Assembly: GCA_023053685.1 (NCBI GenBank)
Contig: JALIGW010000001.1
Span: forward strand, 154,277,466-154,341,465
Source: Diadophis punctatus similis
Lineage: Eukaryota; Chordata; Lepidosauria; Squamata; Dipsadidae
Reading direction: 5' to 3'
Length of the DNA stretch: 64,000 nucleotides
The notes below the pieces were generated by a model. The model was not told the DNA's origin. It made no database searches and saw nothing but the letters and a program-made list of their open reading frames with translations. This document shows, piece after piece, positions 48,510 through 60,887 of this stretch. How positions within the stretch are numbered: the first letter of the stretch is position 1; each line of letters opens with the position of its first letter. A program made the position numbers and the translations under genes.

Positions 48510-49742
48510 CATGCAGCTCTGCAATGTGCAACGAGGAACCGGGATAGGAAAGCATTTTTGGGTGGCGGCACCAGCTGGAACTGCCTGCCACCTGAAACAC
48601 AATGCACTTTTTTGGCTTCCACATGCCCGGTTGAAGATCGTGCTTCATCTGGATGGGGAAGCCGCCGGCGCCAGCAGGTTGAGCGGAGCCGCCTGCACCA
48701 TGGAGGAACCCCCCACCCCGTGCCTTCCCCCCTCCCCTGCCACCAGCTGCTTCACCTTTCTCTGCACGTGGTGGGGAAGGGCTCGGAGAGGAGCCCTGGG
48801 TTGGGGAAGAGAGCATGGAATGGGGGGATCCGTCCTCCCCAATCCTGATCAACCAGTCCTCACAGGCTAGCTGCCAGGGGCACGATCTGCATGGTTCTCC
48901 GGCCAGGAAACTTCGTAATGGGAAGAGTAGGGGGGGAAAACCCCTCCAGCTGTGAAGCCCGCACTGGGAGACAGGAGCCGAAGCAGCCTTCTAAAAGCAA
49001 GGTTTTTGAAATCCTGGAGGAAAGCCATTTGTTGCAATTCTAATTTCTGCTATCGGGACGCAGGGCGCGAGGTTGTGGTTCCCACCGAATCACTGAAAGC
49101 AGGTAAAGCAGGAGACGTTTGCCTGGCACGATGCTAGCGCTGTAACGCACCCTGCGTCCCGATCACAGAAATCAGAATTGCAACAATGGCAAAGCATCAC
49201 CGCAGCTGGTTTACCCCACACCTTGCACCACATGCACCTGGACAAACCCTTCCATCTCACAGGCAGCCTTGGCAGTAGCAGAGTTCTCACGAGAGCAATC
49301 AGTGAAATGGAACTCAAAGGGCTTTGGAAGACGCGCCCACTCCTAGCCTCGTCCAAACTTTCCTCCCTGATTCCAAAAACCTTGCTTTTGGAAGGCTGCT
49401 TCGGCTCCTGATGTCCAGTGCGGGCTTCGCAGCTGGAGAGGTTCCCCCCCCCCTCTACTCTTCCCATTACAAAGTTTCCTGGCCGGAGAACCACACGGAT
49501 TGCGCCCCTGGCAGCTGGCCTCCGAGGACAGCTTGATCAGGATTGGGGAGGATGGATCCCTGCATTCCACGCTCTCTTCTCCCCCACCTGGGCTCCCCTC
49601 CTAGCCCTTCTGCACCATGCGTGGAGAAAGGCAAAGCAACTGAATTAAAAGAAACTCACCAAGCGCAGGTTTCCCAAGACGTCCCTTCTCTGAAGCTTGC
49701 TCTGCTGCCGGTGCTTGTGACTGACTACTTCCTCCTCTGCTA

Positions 49743-49856
49743 TGCTCTTCTATGACTCGTGGACTTCAACTCCCAGAATTCCTGTGCCAGCATGATTGGC
49801 TCAGGAATTCTGGGAATTGAAGTCCACAAGTCATAGAAGAGCCAACTTTGTCGCTT
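49743..49856. repeat. Small palindrome related to the 14330 MITE
   Basis: Arms GTGGACTTCAACTCCCAGAA and its complement, with outer CTCTTCTATGACT. Same inner motif as the MITE at 14330-14449. A MITE relic inside the hAT, or part of it. Confidence 0.8.
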
Positions 49857-49910
49857 TGTTTTGACATCACTGCCGGAGTTTGACTTCGAACTGCCGCGCG
49901 CTCTCCAGAA

Positions 49911-50030
49911 TTATGCAGGAAGAAGGGGATCGGACAATAAGAAGGTCAGAATCACTTTCGCTTGCTAAATTTTAGTGAGCGAAAGTGATTCCGACCTTCT
50001 TATTGTCCGATCCCCTTCTTCCTGCATAAT
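49911..50030. repeat. Near-perfect 59-bp-arm hairpin
   Basis: Positions 49911-49969 are the complement of 49972-50030 with perhaps one mismatch (GTCAGAATC against GTCGGAATC) and almost no loop. Sits near the right end of the foldback hAT. Confidence 0.95.
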
Positions 50031-50138
50031 AAGCGTCAGCCTTTTCTGTCCATTGGATGATTGCAATGCGCCACTTGCAATCATCCAATGCGCCACGTTT
50101 GGCGCATGCGCCACGGTTTGGCCACCCCTGCTCTACAA

Positions 50139-52150
50139 GTTTCTTTCCCGCTCCACTCACACTTCACACAGCAAAAATACAATAATGAGGACAACCACAA
50201 CAAATTAAATATCCATACGCTGTTCTCAGCTCTATACATTGATCATTTCACTCTGCGAGACTTACTGCTGATCTAATTTTTAGAACAATGGTTAGATCAG
50301 AAAGGCATCCCTCCCCACCAACACACATACTGTACATCCATAATAAAAATTAGTCGATGATGATAGTGTATGTGACCATTCTGAATTCCCCCCCCACATG
50401 TTTCCAAGAAGATTCTCACATCCATTCTGCCTTGTGATTGAGTGCAATGTGATTGTTCATAAGGGTGACAAATTTCAGGTGACTTCTTTACCTGCATTGA
50501 CAGAAAATATCAGAAAATTGCAAGGACAGAAAAGTGACTGTCAACATCAGTGCCACATATTGTAGCTGCATCTCCTTAGTACCACTTGGACAATTTGTAC
50601 TCTGTAGCAGGAATACATTAATCTTTTTAATCTGTAGGATTTTTTTTTTAAAAGAGAAGCTTTTAATTTGATAACATAGCTTGGGAGGCAACCATTAATT
50701 GATTATTGCATTCTGGGAAAGCTACTGTGAGGTGCTGCCGGAAAAATAATTTTCTCACCAAGTTCTTAAACTTAATTGCTCTTAGAACTATTTCATCAGA
50801 AAGAAGGGGTACACTACCACTAATCAGTGTTTTGTTTGTATAAAAGACTCGTTCCAATTATGCTGTTAATGCTTGTTAGAGTATCACTGCAGGGCTAGGG
50901 CTAGGGGAAACTATAATAGTATAATCTGGAGATTATTAGCAATGCATGTTAAATTATTCTATCTTGAAGAGTCTAGCTCCTTTGGTGATATGGCCCTCTG
51001 GATTACTTCAAAATGCAGATTTTTTTAAAAAATAAAAAAATCTGTAAGTAGTCTAGTGTTTTCTCTGGAATAAATGGTTAACAAAAAAAATTTCCCCCTT
51101 CAGTTTATGTCAGGTATTAAGATGAAAGCACTGGCAGAAACTAGAAAGTAAACTTTGTCTTAATGTTAAATTGAGTATCCCCACATTTCGTGATGTGCAA
51201 GTTTTAAATTTCTGAATTACAGCATGCCAGATAGAAGCTCAGTATCTAAGAAACTAAACTTTAAGAAAATTGTTTCAATTGTACTTTCAAAAAAGACCTT
51301 TTGAAATGGTCCTTTGATAATTCTGATCAAGTAACCTCACTACTTGCTATTTTTGCATATTTGTTTACAAGCTGAACTTGAAAACCAGTCTTATAACTTA
51401 CAATGAATTCACATGTTTCTAAGCCATTATCTAGAGAAGCCAAATGAACTAGGAGACCATATCAAGATCAATGTTTTTTCCATTGTATATCATTTTTAAT
51501 TTACAAATTTCTTGAAGTGTAGCACATCAGATTTCCTTAAGGATATTTTTTTCCTTCTTGCGACATGAAGCATCTGGTATTTAGCTTAAGTGTTCTGTGA
51601 AGAGGGCAATGCTATCTGTATTGTTGCTTATATGTCATATATTTCTTTTACTTTTGCTCTCCTCTGATCAAGTATGGTTATTTCTGGTCCATATTCTAAG
51701 CATGGCTCCCTTTTGGAGGGGAAAAGTGTATTTATAAAGCAGTGGCTTTGGGTTGTCATCCACATTTCTGTATATTTGCAAAGAATAGGGAATTTATCCT
51801 AAAATGCCATTCTGAAATGCAGATAAACATGTTTAAGGCATTAGAAAGACATATTTATTTGCAAGAGTTTAATATGAATGACACAAGTTAAGCTCTAATA
51901 AACCTTGTCGTTACTGGCCTAATGGTGCTTATCTTCCTCTTTTCACCTTTCAGTTTTGATTCTCATTTTATTTTCAAATTTTCTTTGGCTGGGCTGCCAA
52001 CTTTTCCAAGTTGCCAACAGTTATACAGTGCTTTGCAGTTTTGTTCCTGGCATTTTATTTCTTCTGAATCTTCAGTGAATTAATAACTCCATTATTATGT
52101 GACAGAAACAGACACTGAAAAATACATCAGAACCTAACTAGGCTGGACTA
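50139..52150. other. AT-rich spacer without recognised gene
   Basis: Nothing recognised beyond short poly-A/T runs. Confidence 0.4.
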
Positions 52151-52750
52151 GTTAGTTACCTCATTGCTACTCTCATTCCATACAATATAAAGCAAACTAC
52201 TCAGAAGAAACAAGTCCACCAAGATCTGAGACAACATGGGCTGTCAATACCAGCCCTACTTACTTTAGATTTAGAAAAAGCCCTGGTGGAACTTAAGCAG
52301 AAGTTATGAGATTGAGACATTCAGGTGGACATAATCCATCTTTCTTACAGACAAATTGCTCTCTCCCTATGGACGCTCTCCCATTACTTTTATAAGATTC
52401 TGTATACCCCACATAGAAGGGTCTTCCCCCTAGCTCTGCAAGGGTGACAGCTGGTCGATATGCCAACCTTCCACATGAAGATGGAGTGTGTATTTGCTCA
52501 GTTATAGAGGTTGAATCTGTTTCACACATCCTTTTAAGCTGCCCACTGTACTCTCATTGGCAATCAGAGCTAATACATTCCTCAGATAGAGTTCACTCAT
52601 AATTAGGAGATTGAGGTATTCTTACTAAATGACCAATACCCGAGTGCTTTGAAGCAAAATTTGTATTTATAGCCTTAGCTTATAGAAACTGTTCGGTGCC
52701 GCCAATAAAGCTCTAATTTTACAGTTTCTTCCTTTCATATATGCATATGA
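52151..52750 (+). pseudogene. Possible LINE C-terminal relic
   Basis: In broken plus frames, a stretch (RRVFPLALQG, then HMKMECVFAQ and SCPLYSHW-like sequence) resembles the C-terminal cysteine region that follows the RT in some LINEs. Many stops. Weak assignment. Confidence 0.25.
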
Positions 52751-54220
52751 AATGCATTGTTAAACATGTATTTTAAATTTTGTGGCTTGGTCTTGGGCCA
52801 TTAATTAATTAAATAAATAAATACAGATACTACTGCCTGCTGCACGTTTCCTAGAAGCCTCTTTGTAAAGCCATGGGAATCACCCAATTCAGCAGACCTT
52901 GTTTAATGGTTACATCTTGATTGTCCATAGCTGCAAAAACCAATGTATTCAGTTGCCAACACTAAGCAGATTACATCTCCAAGTACCACATCAGTTGCTG
53001 CAGCTATAGCAAGCTAGCTACAGAAAGAGACAGTACATTTGTAAAAGAGCCTCTCTTTGTTGCCACTTATAACTGCAGACCTGAATGACAGAGCTCTCCA
53101 TATAGTAAGCTTTCCTTTCAAGAGTAAAAAAAAATATATCCAATTTTTGTTACCTTGATTGTGAACTAAGCCACAAGGAGTGGACAGGAATTGGACAGGA
53201 GTCCAAATTAAAGCTGTTAGAATTTCTTGGCTAGCTTGGTTTTCGCAAGTCCTTCAAAACTCTAATTTCATAATGCATCAAATTTTGTATTTCTATAATA
53301 GGCAGAGTACACAACTGCTTTCCCCTTCTAGCCTTATGCAACAATATTAACAACTAAATAAAGAATAGAAATTAAAACTATGCTCAAAGGTGTCATTATA
53401 CATTACACATGCATTTTACAGTATTCATTTAAGTGAGAATTAACTTCTACCTGTGTACATAATTTACAGCAAATAAAGCACACTTAAAAACAAACAAACT
53501 AACCTTGAAATACACATCTAAACAACCCCATATGTTGCAATGAATTTAACTAGAGCTCATGAAATTGTGCTTAAATTGGAATGGTTGTTAAATTTGTAAA
53601 GCCAGTTAAAATAAATCTGCCAAAATCAAAATGTCTTATGCTCTTGAGAACTACAACTGTTATACAGTTGCTATTTTTTTTTTACAATTATATATAGACA
53701 ACACTCTTTTTTTACAGGCATTTTTTTCTATTTCTATTGATAAGTCATATTAGGAGAGTTCAAAGTTCAAATTCTCATTCATCCAAGAATTCCTGGATGA
53801 TATGAGCTAGTCATTATCTATTAACCTATCCAACTTTTCAAGATTTGGAGGGAAGTAGTTTGTGAATGTAATAAATGTTTCTAAATGTCCCTTTCATGCT
53901 GCTACAATGTATGTTATTAGGTGGTTCTACATTTGAGCAGATAATCTTCCTATCTTGGTTCTAAGCCCCAATCTCTCCTAAGTAATAAGTCCATGGGAAG
54001 AGCATTTGTAATTACCTAGTTCTAGCTATTCAAACATTATAAGTGATTCTGGATGAAATCATGATTTGAATTTTTTTTAGGGTAAAGAACATATGGCAAC
54101 TCCCTGTGCTACTTAAATAAATGACGGGATACATATATAAAACTTGTATGTTCCATTCAGAAAAAAAGTAAACTTCCTATGTGTAAGGACTTGACAGAAA
54201 AATATACACAAATGGCCTAT
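52751..54220. other. AT-rich spacer without recognised gene
   Basis: Nothing recognised. Confidence 0.4.
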
Positions 54221-54224
54221 GCCA

Positions 54225-54660
54225 TTTGGGAACATGGCAATGTTCTGGTTTGTCAAGGCCACTGGGTCCTAAGTGATGAGTTCTTCTCTATGGGATAGAA
54301 TGGTTCCACCTGTTTTGAAGGAGAAGTATGTCAGTCTTTTTGTTAAGAAGGCATCCTTGAATTCAACAGTACCAGTTAACTTTCATCCAGGTTCCAACCT
54401 TCTCTTTTTAGAAAGAGTTGTGGAAAAGGTGGTGGATGCAAAGCTTCTAAGGGGCTTGGAGGAACCAGGTTATCTGGATCCTTTCCAGTCAGAATTGAAA
54501 CTTGTTTATAGTATTCAGAGAGTCTTTGGGCACACTTGTGGTTGGCATCTGGGTGAATTGAGATGGAGTTCTTGTCTTATGTGGGCCTGGATGGAGGAGA
54601 ATAGGTTATAGCTGAACCCTGCCAAGATCAAGTGGATTTGAGATATGAGTTCCCCTGCAT
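54225..54660 (+). pseudogene. L2/CR1-type LINE RT fragment
   Basis: The frame 54273-54611 reads VPPVLKEKYVSLFVKKASLN, VPVNFHPGSNLLFLERVVEK and LRGLEEPGYLDPFQSELKL, the N-terminal RT motifs of L2/CR1 LINEs (normally F-R-P-V/I-S-N). It continues, after a probable internal deletion, with MEENRL and LNPAKIKW, typical of a downstream RT block. In-frame stop after L at 54611. Dead. Confidence 0.8.
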
Positions 54661-54710
54661 CTGGTGAATTTTTCTTCTTTGATTCTGGACATGGTAGCAT
54701 TCCTCTAGAC

Positions 54711-55156
54711 CAGGGGTGTCAAACTCAATTTCATTGAGGGCCATATCAGGGTTGTGTTTGATCTTGGGGGGCCAGGGTGGGCGTGGCCAGGGTGGGCATG
54801 GCCAGCTCGACGTCACTTGTGTCGGGGGCGCCTGTGGTGGCCAAAGCGCTCTGCCAGCGAAAACAGGCTTCTGAGCTACGTTTTCAGCTGCGACGGCCTC
54901 TTGCAACCCTCTGTCAGCAAAAACTGAGCTTGGGAGGGCCACCCATGGCCCTCGCGAGCTCTGTTTTCAGCTACAATGGCCTCCTGCAACCCTCTGCCAG
55001 TGAAAACGGAGCTCAGGAGAGCCGCACGCAGCCCTCCCGAGCTCCATTTTTGCAGAGACACTGCAGGCTGGTCCTTTGCTGTTTCCAGGGTGGCCTCACA
55101 GGCCAGATCTAAGTACCCCTTGGGCCAAATCTGGCCTCTGGGCCTTGACACCCCTG
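54711..55156. mobile_element. hAT element (446 bp)
   Basis: Ends CAGGGGTGTCAAACTC and CCTTGACACCCCTG. Exact 8-bp duplication CTCTAGAC (54703-54710 and 55157-55164). The interior has degenerate GCAACCCTCTG-containing repeats of roughly 65-70 bp. Confidence 0.96.
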
Positions 55157-55164
55157 CTCTAGAC

Positions 55165-57660
55165 AGAGTTGGTGTGCAATCTGGGGGGCTTTCCGGATTC
55201 ACAGCTGTTACTAGAAGAGCAGGCAGCAACTGTGGCCATCTTTGCACAAATCTCTGTTGTGTGTCAGTTGTGCCTGTTCTTGTGCCTGTTCTTGGACTGA
55301 GAGCCTTTGTTCACTGTCAGAATCCACATTAATATTGTGATCCATTAGAATCAGACAAATGATTAATCTGATCCAACATACTGTTATTATTGGTCACTCA
55401 CAAGATGCCCAAATAAAGCCCAGAAGCAGGCTCTAAATTAATATCTCTTTGCAAGTTTTATGTATCAGCAACTGGCTAATTCTGCATTCTTTATGAAATG
55501 AAGACTATTGTGGAGAGAAAGTTCAACATATAACAGCACAGTCATACATATGCTACATTGCATTTTTAACAATATTTGATGATTTTATTCAGTTTTTGTC
55601 CTACCCTTATTTCTGGAAAATGTTACACTAATCATAAGAAAGAAAACCATCAAATATGGTTAAAATGATTAAAATTGCAATTTAAATTAAAACTGAAAGG
55701 AGAAAGGTTTTGATTTTTTTTCCCTAACAAGAAAAGAAACTCTAAGAAAGTAGATTAACATTGTTTGGAATTTACAGGAGAACACCCTCTTCCATTTGTC
55801 CAGGGAACAAGATTCAAAAAGTGATGGCAGTCTATTAGATGATTAGTCCCCAAGCTATACTAAGCTTTAAAAGTTGAAATCAACACCTTAAATTTGTGCC
55901 TGAAAGACATTTGGCAACTAGTACATGTCTTTCAGCATTGTCATTAGATGTCCTTGATGTCATATTCTGTTTAAAGTCTGTCTGCCACAGTTTGCACCAA
56001 TTAAAACTTCTGGGCAGTCCTCATATGTAGCCCCAGAAATAGTATATAGCAATAGAAAGTAAGGTTGTAAGTAAGTCCTCGTGATAAGATTTGGTTTATT
56101 TCTGAGTGAGACTGGAATGTTTGGAATTGTCTTAATCTCCCCCCCCCCAATTATGTTTCCCTGGAAAATTGCAAAAAATATAGGCTCTGCTCCAACTTAC
56201 ATGGCCATTACTGTACACCGCATTACGTAACTCCATTTTATTATTTAGCCTCTCTGTTTTTCTCAAGGATAAAACTGGAATCAAAGAGTAGAAACTGCAA
56301 GTGTGCAGATTGCAGCTAAGCATTAGTAGAAATGTCCTAAAACTGAAGGCTGTGTGGCAGTCGAACAGACAGTATACAGAAGACCTGAGCTCTCCTTTTA
56401 AATGTTTTATCAGACAGTAGTCATTCAAATTTTAAGTATTTGCTTTTTTAAAAAAATTCTGATTGTTTACATTTTCAGGCAAGGTTACCTAAGTTACTCT
56501 TCTAATCATTCTATATACATTTCACCTCAGTGAAAAATAAATTTTGACTTAGTTTTGGTAGAAAATGTAAAAATGTAACTCATTTTTGAACTTTCAACAC
56601 TGATGTGACCATGTTCATGTACAGTCCCCCCTATGTTTAATCTGATAAAGAATGTCTGTAATATATGACTAGATTAATAACTTACTAAAAGGTTTTTTTT
56701 TTGAAATTATATTGCAGGTTTCTACAAATGTTAAAAACAATTTAATGTGGTAATTAGATCCCAGCAGGATGAAACTGAGATCCCCTTCCCTTCCACTCAA
56801 CAAGAATTATATTTTAGGATATCATTTCAATAGGAATGGAAAACAGAAATGGAATTTATGATAAGGAGCAGATATAAGAATAAAAACTTTATCCCTGCAC
56901 CTGGAAATAATATACCATTCAAATGAATTTTAAAATGTCTGATCTCTCTTTCCTGGTTCAGTTAAATGTATTTTCCCTCTTTTAAAAAAAAGAAGAAAGA
57001 AAATAAATAAACTCATTCAGTAATTTAATTTAGTGGATTACAGCCCAAGTTAAAATACAGTATTTGAATATGAAGACAATACATATGAAATCCTTAATAA
57101 GCTTATAGGAGAAATAGTGCAATTCATATGCTGCTAACGTGGAAGGTTAAAAGTTGGCAGAAAAAGCCATAAGAAATGTTAATCTGGATACCCAAATCAA
57201 TCTTCTAACAACTGAATATAAGGAGAATAAAAAGCTTTCTGAAGCAATCTGTGATACAATGGATTCAATTGAGGCATCTGTACATAGGCAAGTGGCAAGC
57301 ATCCAAAATATGGATCATGTTACAAGGTGTATTCTCATTTTTCTTTCGGCACCTTGAAGTCTCCATAGATGTTAAATATTTATCTCTGGCTGTTAAGGTT
57401 ACCCTGGAATATCATTTATATTATATTCATAAATTCTTTAAACATAAATAGGCTGTCTATGGTATTCATCTTTATATCACTAAGACTTAAATAAATGACG
57501 GGAAAGAGAACATAAACAATTGCATTAATAATTTGTATTAAACCCAAATCAAAATCATTTAGTTCTGACAGTTCCAGAATGGAATTTGCTTTTGAAGAAT
57601 CTATTTTATTTGGAAATTAATTATTAAAATTTATAAAGGTTTTCATTTAGTGAACTATAC
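55165..57660. other. AT-rich spacer without recognised gene
   Basis: A minus frame at 56428-56132 (98 codons) and small plus frames near 57154-57451 have no recognised motif. Confidence 0.4.
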
Positions 57661-57663
57661 ATT

Positions 57664-57796
57664 TCCTCCTCCTCCTCCTCCTCCTCCTCCTCCTCCTCCT
57701 CCTCCTCCTCCTCCTCCTCCTCCTCCTCCTCCTCCTCCTCCTCCTCCTTCCTTCCTTCCTTCCTTCCTTCCTTCCTTTCCTTCTCCTCCTCCTCCT
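57664..57796. repeat. (TCC)n, (TTCC)n, (TCC)n array
   Basis: About 28 TCC units, then about eight CTTC units, then a short TCC return. The polyproline frame is an artefact. Confidence 0.97.
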
Positions 57797-58406
57797 CTTT
57801 CTCCTCATTTGCCAGGTAACCCTGGTTATCTTGTCATTTTATCACTGAGGACCAGAATAATGACTGCCGTTCTTAATCAGGTCCATTCATTTTCTTCACT
57901 CTTACACACCATACAGATATCTACTCTATGTTTACGTATATAACTCATATCTACCATTGTTTCCATGTTGCTTGAACTAGCCTAGTTTTTCTGGTTCTTC
58001 ATTCTTTCTAGCTTTTATGTCAAATGAGTATTGATAAGAGGTCTACAAAGTTTTTACTACCATACTTATTTTTGTTATCTTACATCAGAGGGAAATGCAA
58101 ACTGTTGAATTACAATATCAATTGACTATCATTGACTATGCAGAGTAGAGTTATAAGAATTAGACATGACTTAGGAGGACTGCTTTCCACTCTTTTCCAT
58201 CATACTATTGTCCTTAATAAATATCTCTCAAATGCTTCTTTCTAGGTTAATGTTCTAGGTTCCTGTTCCCCCCCCCCAAAATTAAACAATAGCTGTAACA
58301 ATACTAAATCAAACACTAGGCGAAACAAACAAATAAGATTGTCCCCTGAAATGACAATAAGCTGTACATGGTGATGGAAATAGTTATGAAAACCAGAGCA
58401 AATAAT
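57797..58406. other. Spacer without recognised gene
   Basis: Nothing recognised. Confidence 0.4.
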
Positions 58407-58408
58407 TA

Positions 58409-58795
58409 CAGATAGTCCTTGACTTACAGCAGTTCATTTAATGACCGTTCAAAGTTATAACGGCACTGAAAAAAGTGACTTGTGACTGTTTTTCACACTT
58501 ACGACCATTTCAGCATTCCCACGGACACAAGTTCAAAGTTCAAATGCTTGGCAACTGACTTATATATTTATGTTGAACTGTCCCAGGGTCATGTGATCAA
58601 CTTTTGTGACCTTCTGACAAGCAAAGTCAAAGAGAAAGCCAGATTCATTTAACAACTATGTTACTAACTTAACAACGGCAGTGATTCACTTACTATCGTG
58701 TCAAGACAGGTAATAAAATGGGGCGAAATTCAATTAACAACTACCTCTCTTAGCAACAGAAATTTTGGACTCGATTGCGGTTGAAGGTTTACCTG
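58409..58795. mobile_element. TA MITE, copy 5 (opposite orientation to copies 1 and 4)
   Basis: Starts CAGATAGTCCTTGACTTAC and ends GAAGGTTTACCTG, with TA on both sides (58407-58408 and 58796-58797). Internal blocks AACGGCACTGAAAAAAGTGA and TTCTGACAAGCAAAGTC are shared with copies 1 and 4 in complement. Confidence 0.9.
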
Positions 58796-58797
58796 TA

Positions 58798-59703
58798 TAT
58801 TAGCTGTGTCTATTTCTTGTCTTTTGGCTTAAATATTTGGATTTGAATTCTGATCTTTCCTGGAAATGGTTAAACTCTGTAGTGAACATTTCAACTCTTT
58901 CTCTAGGAAACTGAACATCTAGTAAATGTTTTACATTTAAAGACTGAACTGGAAGGTTTTCAGCAGTACATAAATTTAACAGAGGTTGTCACATTCAAAA
59001 AGCATTAGAGCACTATAAAAGAAGACTTTAGAGAATAAGTGTGATGACTAATGAAACATTGGCAGTCTAACTCTTGGAACAACATTCATCTTTAATGGAC
59101 AATAATCCCCATTGAATAGCAAGCATAAAATAAAATGTGTCACTTATAACCTGTTTTGAAGATGTCCAGAATCTATAAACCTGATTCTGGCTTACAAACA
59201 TTAGGTTTGCCTTGACCAGAAAGCTTGACTGCTATTGGTATTTATCACTGAATGCTTAACATACTGTATTTCAGTAATTTTAAAGGGCAAAAAACTCATT
59301 TGCAGCAAATGTTTTTGCGTGCCTGTTTCACTTAAGTACAATAATATCTATTTGTATATTATGTGTAATGCCTAATTAACCGGTTGCCTCAATCTCTTTT
59401 TATTTTGGATGAGTAAACAGCCCCAAATGCTACCAATAACATACCAAGTTGTTGTCGTTGTTGCTGTTGTTTTAAAAAAACAGTCCTTTTAGAAGGTGAA
59501 AATTATATGAAGCTCTTGTTAATTTCATTAACAAAATCTGCAAAAGGGTACTTTACTTTTCAGTGATATATTGGTAAATAAGAAAAGATTGATAGATGGA
59601 CAGATGGGGGGAAATAGTGATGTGCTTATATGGTGACAATTGTTTAAAGGGATAGCTCTGTCAGCAACAAGTCTCCGATGTCATTTGATTTCCCAAAGCT
59701 CTT
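58798..59703. other. Spacer without recognised gene
   Basis: Nothing recognised; a (GTT)n-like run near 59450-59470. Confidence 0.4.
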
Positions 59704-59836
59704 GCACCAGACTGGTTTTCAAAAGCTGGGACTCTTAAAGACAGCCCCTTTGAGAAAAGAAAGATCTTGGAAATGTCAAATGCTTGAATAGGTATCATGT
59801 CTTCTATTCCTGCATAAGGAAATGCCTTTTGCATTT
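59704..59836 (-). pseudogene. Partial duplicate of the reading frame at 60318-60836
   Basis: Minus-strand translation MQKAFPYAGIEDM, FDISKIFLFSKGLSLRVPAF aligns with MQRIFPYVEIKEK and MPKLVLFSKGLPLRFLAF of the frame below, over about 133 bp and without indels. Roughly three quarters of the bases match. The similarity does not extend into the flanks, so one exon-sized piece was duplicated, or both belong to an unrecognised repeat. Confidence 0.5.
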
Positions 59837-60317
59837 ACATTTTATATGTAGTACATTTGCCAGCAGTCATACGTTTTAACAAAAAATCCATATAAAATGA
59901 CAATTGTATCTGTTCAATTCATTTCCCCTATAATTAACCACACTATCTGCCAACATCCGCATTCGTACCTTCCTTGCGGCCATTGCAAACAATGAAACTT
60001 ATTTTGTTCCTTGATCGTCTACATCAATCAGCAGGAAACATATTTTTTTTCTTTCATGCTGTAATGATTTAGTTGGGTTAACAAGGGCATAATAAATCTA
60101 GCTCTGGTTTCCTGATGTAATTTGCAATGTAATAAATAAAGCATTCAGATCTTCCACCTGTGAGTTATCACAAACGCATACACGGTGAGTAATCTTTTAT
60201 ATCTTCCATCCAAATAGGTGGTTGGCATTGTCTGAAAATGAAGTTCTGTAAAAGCTTGTCTCAAGGGGGTGTGATGTGAAAGACTGTAAATAAGACAACA
60301 TTCCTTTCCCATCAATA
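59837..60317. other. Sequence between the two duplicate segments
   Basis: No gene or repeat recognised. Confidence 0.35.
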
Positions 60318-60836
60318 TCACTTGGCCAACTTCAACTTGTACAGATGCTCTTTATCTTGTCTAAAATCTTTTAAAAATAGTCTCAATACTGTACGGTAAC
60401 TTGTGTCATTCAGCAGTTCCTGTTCTAGTGGAAATTGTGAGAATAGTTTTAAACACAAATTTAGCCACCCAGACTTGTTTTTGAAAGCCAGGAATCTTAA
60501 AGGCAGACCCTTGGAGAAAAGAACGAGCTTGGGCATTTCAGATGCTTGAATAGATAACTTTTCTTTTATTTCTACATAAGGAAATATCCTTTGCATTTTG
60601 ATAAATTTGAGGAGACAGTACAACAGAGCTGTCTGGTCTTCGTTTGTGCAAGCACCAGACAACCAAGCTTTTATGATCATCAATGCTTCAGTAACATTCA
60701 AAATGTAAGATGTTACTTTAAGAAAGAAACAACTGTTCCTGTTTCCTGTTACATATTGAAAGAAATATTTGGATGCTATTTTCTTCATAATCATTTGTTT
60801 AGTAAGCTTCAAGAGGAGAATTGATTTGATTGACAT
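60318..60836 (-). CDS. Unrecognised 172-codon reading frame, possible exon or gene relic
   Basis: This is the longest frame in the window that is neither low-complexity nor part of a recognised element. The protein is Leu/Lys-rich and looks helical (AWLSGACTNEDQTALLYCLL, LFSKGLPLRFLAFKNKSGWL, LKLFSQFPLEQELLNDTSY, RTVLRLFLKDF). The open frame continues upstream of the first methionine almost to the DIRS-C boundary at about 60888, so the 5' part may have been separated by that insertion. No signal peptide, transmembrane segment or catalytic motif was recognised. There is no clear splice acceptor, though GTGATA follows near 60320. It could be a cellular exon, a processed relic, or a repeat-encoded frame. 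The partial duplicate at 59704-59836 keeps the same frame. Confidence 0.3.
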   Translation of the reverse strand: MSIKSILLLKLTKQMIMKKIASKYFFQYVTGNRNSCFFLKVTSYILNVTEALMIIKAWLSGACTNEDQTALLYCLLKFIKMQRIFPYVEIKEKLSIQASEMPKLVLFSKGLPLRFLAFKNKSGWLNLCLKLFSQFPLEQELLNDTSYRTVLRLFLKDFRQDKEHLYKLKLAK

Positions 60837-60887
60837 GAATCCAGTGGTTGATATCTCAAGAAGCTCACATGTTTGATATGTGTTTAT

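Larger units (their letters stand above)
47953..50130. mobile_element. Large foldback hAT element (2.18 kb), non-autonomous
   Basis: Ends CAGTGGTGGCCAACCTT and TTTGGCCACCCCTG. Exact 8-bp target duplication CTCTACAA (47945-47952 and 50131-50138). The interior is GC-rich and built of inverted segments: about 48860-49066 pairs with about 49150-49510, with a loop at 49067-49149 and about 200 unmatched bases in the right arm (49185-49382). Smaller hairpins lie at 49743-49856, 49911-50030 and 50053-50094. A (GGA)n array sits at 48459-48509. No transposase frame was found; the long frames are palindrome or repeat artefacts. Confidence 0.93.

Noticed and set aside
48271..48870. Frames of up to 193 codons including poly-Leu/Ser
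   Set aside because: Inside the foldback hAT and its (GGA)n array; no transposase motif is visible.
57650..57943. Polyproline protein
   Set aside because: Translation of a (TCC)n array.
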